DNA from: Thermus sp. JCM 17653
Lineage (GTDB): Bacteria > Deinococcota > Deinococci > Deinococcales > Thermaceae
Length of the DNA stretch: 9,801 bases
Direction: 5' to 3'
Assembly (NCBI GenBank): GCA_001311585.1
Contig: BBBN01000048.1
Coordinates: 1 to 9,801 of the forward strand
How positions within the stretch are numbered: the stretch's first letter is position 1; the number at the start of each line of letters is the position of its first letter. The notes beneath the pieces were generated by a model. That model did no database searches. It was not told where the DNA came from and worked only from the letters and a program-made list of their open reading frames with translations. A program made the translations under genes and the position numbers. This document shows positions 7,721 through 9,801 of this stretch, piece by piece.

Positions 7721-7750
7721 AGGATAGGGCACGCCCCTTGAGCGTGTCAA
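7721..7750 (-). promoter_or_regulatory. ffh-rpsP promoter
   Basis: A consensus -35 TTGACA (7745-7750) and a -10 TATCCT (7721-7726) are separated by 18 bases. Transcription would start near 7714, giving a short leader of about 20 bases that holds the ribosome site. An AT-richer patch just upstream (about 7755-7771) is shared with the mgtE promoter and could act as an UP element. Confidence 0.7.
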
Positions 7751-7783
7751 CCGCAATTTTTCGCACATTTCTAGTGGGCGTGG

Positions 7784-7812
7784 TTGACGGGAAGGCCCCT
7801 TCCCCCTAGGCT
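7784..7812 (+). promoter_or_regulatory. mgtE promoter
   Basis: TTGACG (7784-7789) and TAGGCT (7807-7812) are 17 bases apart, a good sigma-A type promoter. Transcription would start at about 7819-7821, leaving a leader of roughly 80 bases before the mgtE GTG, long compared with the other genes here. Confidence 0.65.
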
Positions 7813-7821
7813 AGAAAAGGT

Positions 7822-7857
7822 ATGCGAGAGGCGTTGCCCTCGAGTCCCAGGCCCTGA
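7822..7857 (+). CDS. possible 11-residue leader peptide upstream of mgtE
   Basis: An ATG at 7822 opens MREALPSSPRP followed by TGA. It begins 9 bases after the -10 box of the mgtE promoter, so it would sit at the very 5' end of the transcript, as in leaderless mRNAs. It is not an N-terminal extension of MgtE, whose own GTG start has a strong ribosome site and aligns with the known MgtE start. Three of its last six residues are Pro. Salmonella mgtA is controlled by a Pro-containing leader peptide, mgtL, which makes this frame suggestive, but a chance frame of this size is common and base errors are frequent here. Confidence 0.3.
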   Translation: MREALPSSPRP

Positions 7858-7861
7858 AGGC

Positions 7862-7881
7862 CGCCTTCGGGCGCCTTCGGC
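7862..7881 (+). repeat. tandem 10-base repeat in the mgtE leader
   Basis: CGCCTTCGGG is followed directly by CGCCTTCGGC. With the GAAGGC just upstream, the copies can form alternative hairpins (GAAGGC-C-GCCTTC, or GCGCCTTCGGCG), and their GCCT can pair with the AGGC of the ribosome-site region. It lies between the upstream frame and the mgtE ribosome site, where a translational switch would be expected. No known riboswitch class was recognised. Confidence 0.45.
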
Positions 7882-7886
7882 GAGAA

Positions 7887-7892
7887 AGGAGG
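7887..7892 (+). promoter_or_regulatory. ribosome binding site of mgtE
   Basis: A perfect AGGAGG lies 6 bases before GTG 7899. It fixes a GTG start for mgtE and excludes later Met codons. Confidence 0.8.
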
Positions 7893-7898
7893 CCGCCC

Positions 7899-9247
7899 GT
7901 GGAGACCGCTCTTTCCCCCCTGCTCCAAGCCCTGGAAGAAGGCGACACCCTGACCCTAAAACGCCTCCTGGAAGAAGTCCACCCCCAGGACCTCCTCTCC
8001 CTTTGGGACGATCTCAAGGGGGAGCACCGCTACGTCCTCCTCACCCTTCTCCCCAAGGAGAAGGCGGCGGAGGTCTTCGCCAACCTTCCCCCCGAGGCCC
8101 AGGCGGAGTACCTCAAAACCCTCCCCCCCTGGCGGGTGCAGGAGCTTTTGGAGGAGCTTTCCCTGGACGACCTGGCCGACGCCCTGCAGGCGGTGGAGGA
8201 GGAGGACCCCGGGCTTGCCCGAAGGCTCAAGGAGGTCCTGGACCCCAAGACCCGGGCCGAGGTGGAGGAGCTCACCCGGTACGAGGAGGACGAGGCGGGC
8301 GGCTCATGACCCCGGAGTACGTGGCGGTGCGGGAGGGGATGACCGTGGAGGAGGTCCTCCGCTTCCTGCGCCGGGCCGCCCCCGACGCCGAGACCATCTA
8401 CTACCTTTACGTGGTGGACGAAAAGGGCCGCCTCAAGGGGGTGCTCTCCTTGCGGGACCTCATCGTGGCCGACCCCAGGACCAAGGTGGCGGAGATCCTG
8501 AACCCCAGGGTGGTCTACGTGCGCACGGACACGGACCAGGAGGAGGTGGCCCGCCTCATGGCCGACTACGACTTCACGGTGCTGCCGGTGGTGGACGAGG
8601 AAGGCCGCCTGGTGGGTATCGTCACCGTGGACGACGTCCTGGACGTGCTGGAGGCCGAGGCCACGGAGGACATCCACAAGTTGGGGGCCGTGGACGTGCC
8701 CGACCTGGTCTACAGCCAGGCGAGCCCCGTGGCCCTGTGGCTCGCCCGGGTCAGGTGGCTGGTGATCCTGATCCTCACGGGGATGATCACCAGCTCCATC
8801 CTCCAGGGGTTTGAGGGCGTCCTCGAGGCCGTGACCGCCCTGGCCTTCTACGTCCCTGTCCTCTTAGGCACCGGGGGGAACACCGGCAACCAGTCCGCCA
8901 CCCTCATCATCCGCGCCCTGGCCACCCGGGACCTGGACCTCAAAGACTGGCGGCGGGTCTTCCTCAAGGAGGTGGGGGTGGGCCTCCTCCTCGGCCTCAC
9001 CCTGGGCCTTCTCCTCCTGGGCAAGGTCTACTGGGACGGGCAATCCCTCCTCCTTCCCGTGGTGGGCGTGTCCTTGGTCCTCATCGTCTTCTTCGCCAAC
9101 TTGGTAGGGGCCTTGCTGCCCTTCCTCCTGAGGCGGCTCGGCGTGGACCCGGCCTTGGTGTCCAACCCCCTCGTGGCCACCCTCTCGGACGTCACGGGCC
9201 TCCTCATCTACCTCTCCGTGGCCCGCCTGCTTTTGGAGGCGGTATGA
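7899..9247 (+). CDS. mgtE: magnesium channel MgtE, one frameshift
   Basis: MgtE is a homodimeric, Mg2+-gated Mg2+ channel of the cytoplasmic membrane. It has an acidic helical N domain (residues 1-130; [37 protein letters not shown]), two CBS domains (about 135-250; [20 protein letters not shown] to [20 protein letters not shown]), a plug helix and five membrane helices from about residue 270. These include [20 protein letters not shown] and the pore segment [15 protein letters not shown], whose Asp (about residue 431; Asp432 in T. thermophilus) selects the ion. The CBS and membrane parts look nearly identical to the T. thermophilus protein whose structure is known. One C is missing at 8303, making a false TGA at 8307; repaired, it reads DEAGGLMTPEY and 449 residues. 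The leader may regulate it. Confidence 0.97.
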
Positions 9248-9380
9248 GGCTTCGGATGCGCGTGGAGTGGAGCCGGGGAGGCCCCACCGCTACGCCCGGG
9301 AGGGGGGGAGGCTTCGCCTCGCGGGCCAAGACCGTCCCGCCCCCCTGAACCACGGCCTTGGGGCAATCCCCGAGCACTAA
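9244..9380 (+). CDS. small gene or 5' remnant coupled to mgtE, possibly inorganic-pyrophosphatase-like
   Basis: The ATG overlaps the mgtE stop as ATGA, and GGAGG at 9235-9239 sits 4 bases upstream, so a real start is likely. With one G restored in the run at 9275-9278 the frame reads [28 protein letters not shown] and [10 protein letters not shown] before TAA at 9378, 45 residues. Without the repair it stops at 9352. The order VEW-RG, RY, GRLRL, PAP-N-GL resembles the beginning of soluble inorganic pyrophosphatases (VE-PRG, GRL-L, PANYGF), but the active-site Asp cluster is absent. The gene is either cut off by a rearrangement or further base errors, or it is an unrelated small protein. The pyrophosphatase idea is tentative. 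Confidence 0.35.
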
Positions 9381-9526
9381 CCCCACCGCGGCTTTCGCCG
9401 CGGCGGGAGCCCCAAAAGCGCCTTCTCCGGACCCTCTGGGTGTCCCATGTTGCGAAACCAAAGTGCGGGCACTTAGCTCAAGGTCCCTCACTTGCGGGAG
9501 AAGATAGAGGCCCTGGCCCTCGCCCT
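9381..9526. other. unassigned spacer between mgtE/small gene and queA
   Basis: No gene could be named here. The stretch carries the strong hairpin, a near-perfect 14-base palindrome (AAGTGC-GG-GCACTT, 9461-9474), and a somewhat AT-richer, less Thermus-like segment at about 9440-9480. The minus strand stays open through most of it and reads [20 protein letters not shown] at about 9400-9330, which is protein-like but not recognised. The plus strand reads [20 protein letters not shown] at about 9445-9504, resembling a zinc-ribbon piece. Either could be a fragment of an old insertion sequence, and both could be chance. Confidence 0.35.
9382..9407. terminator. strong hairpin downstream of mgtE
   Basis: CCGCGGC (9386-9392) pairs with GCCGCGG (9397-9403) around a TTTC loop. 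After an A/C mismatch the stem continues with CCC against GGG. It lies between the convergent mgtE side and queA and could terminate either, but has no T run. It could also belong to a remnant mobile element. Confidence 0.4.
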
Positions 9527-9801
9527 CTACAAGATGAGCATGGCGTCCCCTAAGGAATAGAAGCGGTAGCCCTCGGCCACGGCCAGGCGGTAGGCCTTTA
9601 AGGTGCGCTCGCGCCCCAAAAAAAGCGGCCACCAGCATGAGAAGGGTGGAGCGGGGCAGGTGGAAGTTGGTGAAGAGGGCGTCTATCACCTTAAAGGCGT
9701 AGGGGGGGCGGATGAAAAGCCTCGTCTCCCCCTCGCCCGCCACCACCCCCTCCCCTTCCCGGTAGGCGCTCTCCAGGGCCCGGACCACCGTGTCCCCACG
9801 G
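9527..9801 (-). CDS. queA: tRNA ribosyltransferase-isomerase QueA, C-terminal part, one frameshift
   Basis: QueA transfers and rearranges the ribosyl group of S-adenosylmethionine onto preQ1 at the wobble base (position 34) of GUN-anticodon tRNAs, giving epoxyqueuosine. The visible C-terminal 90 or so residues contain [68 protein letters not shown] and SLGDAMLIL before TAG. These are the conserved final blocks of the family. The gene enters from beyond 9801. One base is extra in the adjoining C and A runs at 9614-9624: dropping one C gives [11 protein letters not shown], dropping one A would give [11 protein letters not shown]. It is convergent with mgtE and the small coupled gene. Confidence 0.96.

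Noticed and set aside
7693..7898. M-box or other known magnesium riboswitch before mgtE
   Set aside because: The leader is only about 80 bases and I could not find the conserved cores of known Mg2+-sensing RNAs. Only generic hairpins and a short upstream frame are present.
8301..8310. mgtE split into two genes, a cytosolic N-domain protein and a CBS-membrane protein
   Set aside because: One missing C at 8303 restores DEAGGLMTPEY exactly as in known MgtE. The second part has no ribosome site of its own, so a true split is unlikely.
1..9801. CRISPR array, tRNA or rRNA genes, phage or intact transposase
   Set aside because: I saw no regularly spaced repeats, cloverleaf arms, rRNA signatures or complete recombinase/transposase motifs on either strand.

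Overview
The window looks like chromosomal housekeeping DNA from a Thermus species. It is very GC-rich, its codons end almost always in G or C, and its proteins (MgtE, Ffh, S16, a BamA/Omp85 with its own outer-membrane signal) read like the Thermus thermophilus / T. aquaticus versions. That attribution comes from remembered family sequences and no search was run. I found no tRNA, rRNA, CRISPR array or intact mobile element.

Layout: (1) hflX on the minus strand, its 3' end running off at position 1. (2) A divergent plus-strand gene for an exported DUF218/YdcF-like protein. It runs convergently into a minus-strand cluster of purine nucleoside phosphorylase, YggS-type PLP protein and DivIVA, transcribed in that order with overlapping or nearly touching ends. 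(3) A divergent start region, then one long plus-strand gene for BamA/Omp85. (4) A shared hairpin between omp85 and the convergent ffh-rpsP pair. (5) A 206-base divergent promoter region between ffh and the magnesium channel gene mgtE, with a clear -35/-10 pair on each strand. (6) After mgtE, a translationally coupled short or broken gene and about 150 bases of unexplained, hairpin-rich DNA. (7) The 3' end of queA on the minus strand, its 5' part running off at 9801.

The dominant oddity is technical. Almost every gene is split by one-base gains or losses, nearly all in short G or C runs. I place 18 of them (14 certain deletions, one inferred deletion, three insertions). They affect essential genes (ffh, omp85), and in each case one base restores a family-typical protein of normal length. 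The best explanation is uncorrected consensus error, so the CDS entries span the whole intended gene and name each break.

Biologically, the window combines RNA and ribosome work (HflX, S16, QueA), membrane protein targeting (Ffh), outer-membrane assembly (Omp85), magnesium transport (MgtE), nucleoside salvage (PNP) and a polar-growth module (YggS-DivIVA). I did not find a convincing new system. The most interesting leads are a proline-containing 11-codon upstream frame at the 5' end of the mgtE transcript, a recurring leaderless-promoter geometry, an altered base-recognition pair in the nucleoside phosphorylase, and the small coupled gene after mgtE.
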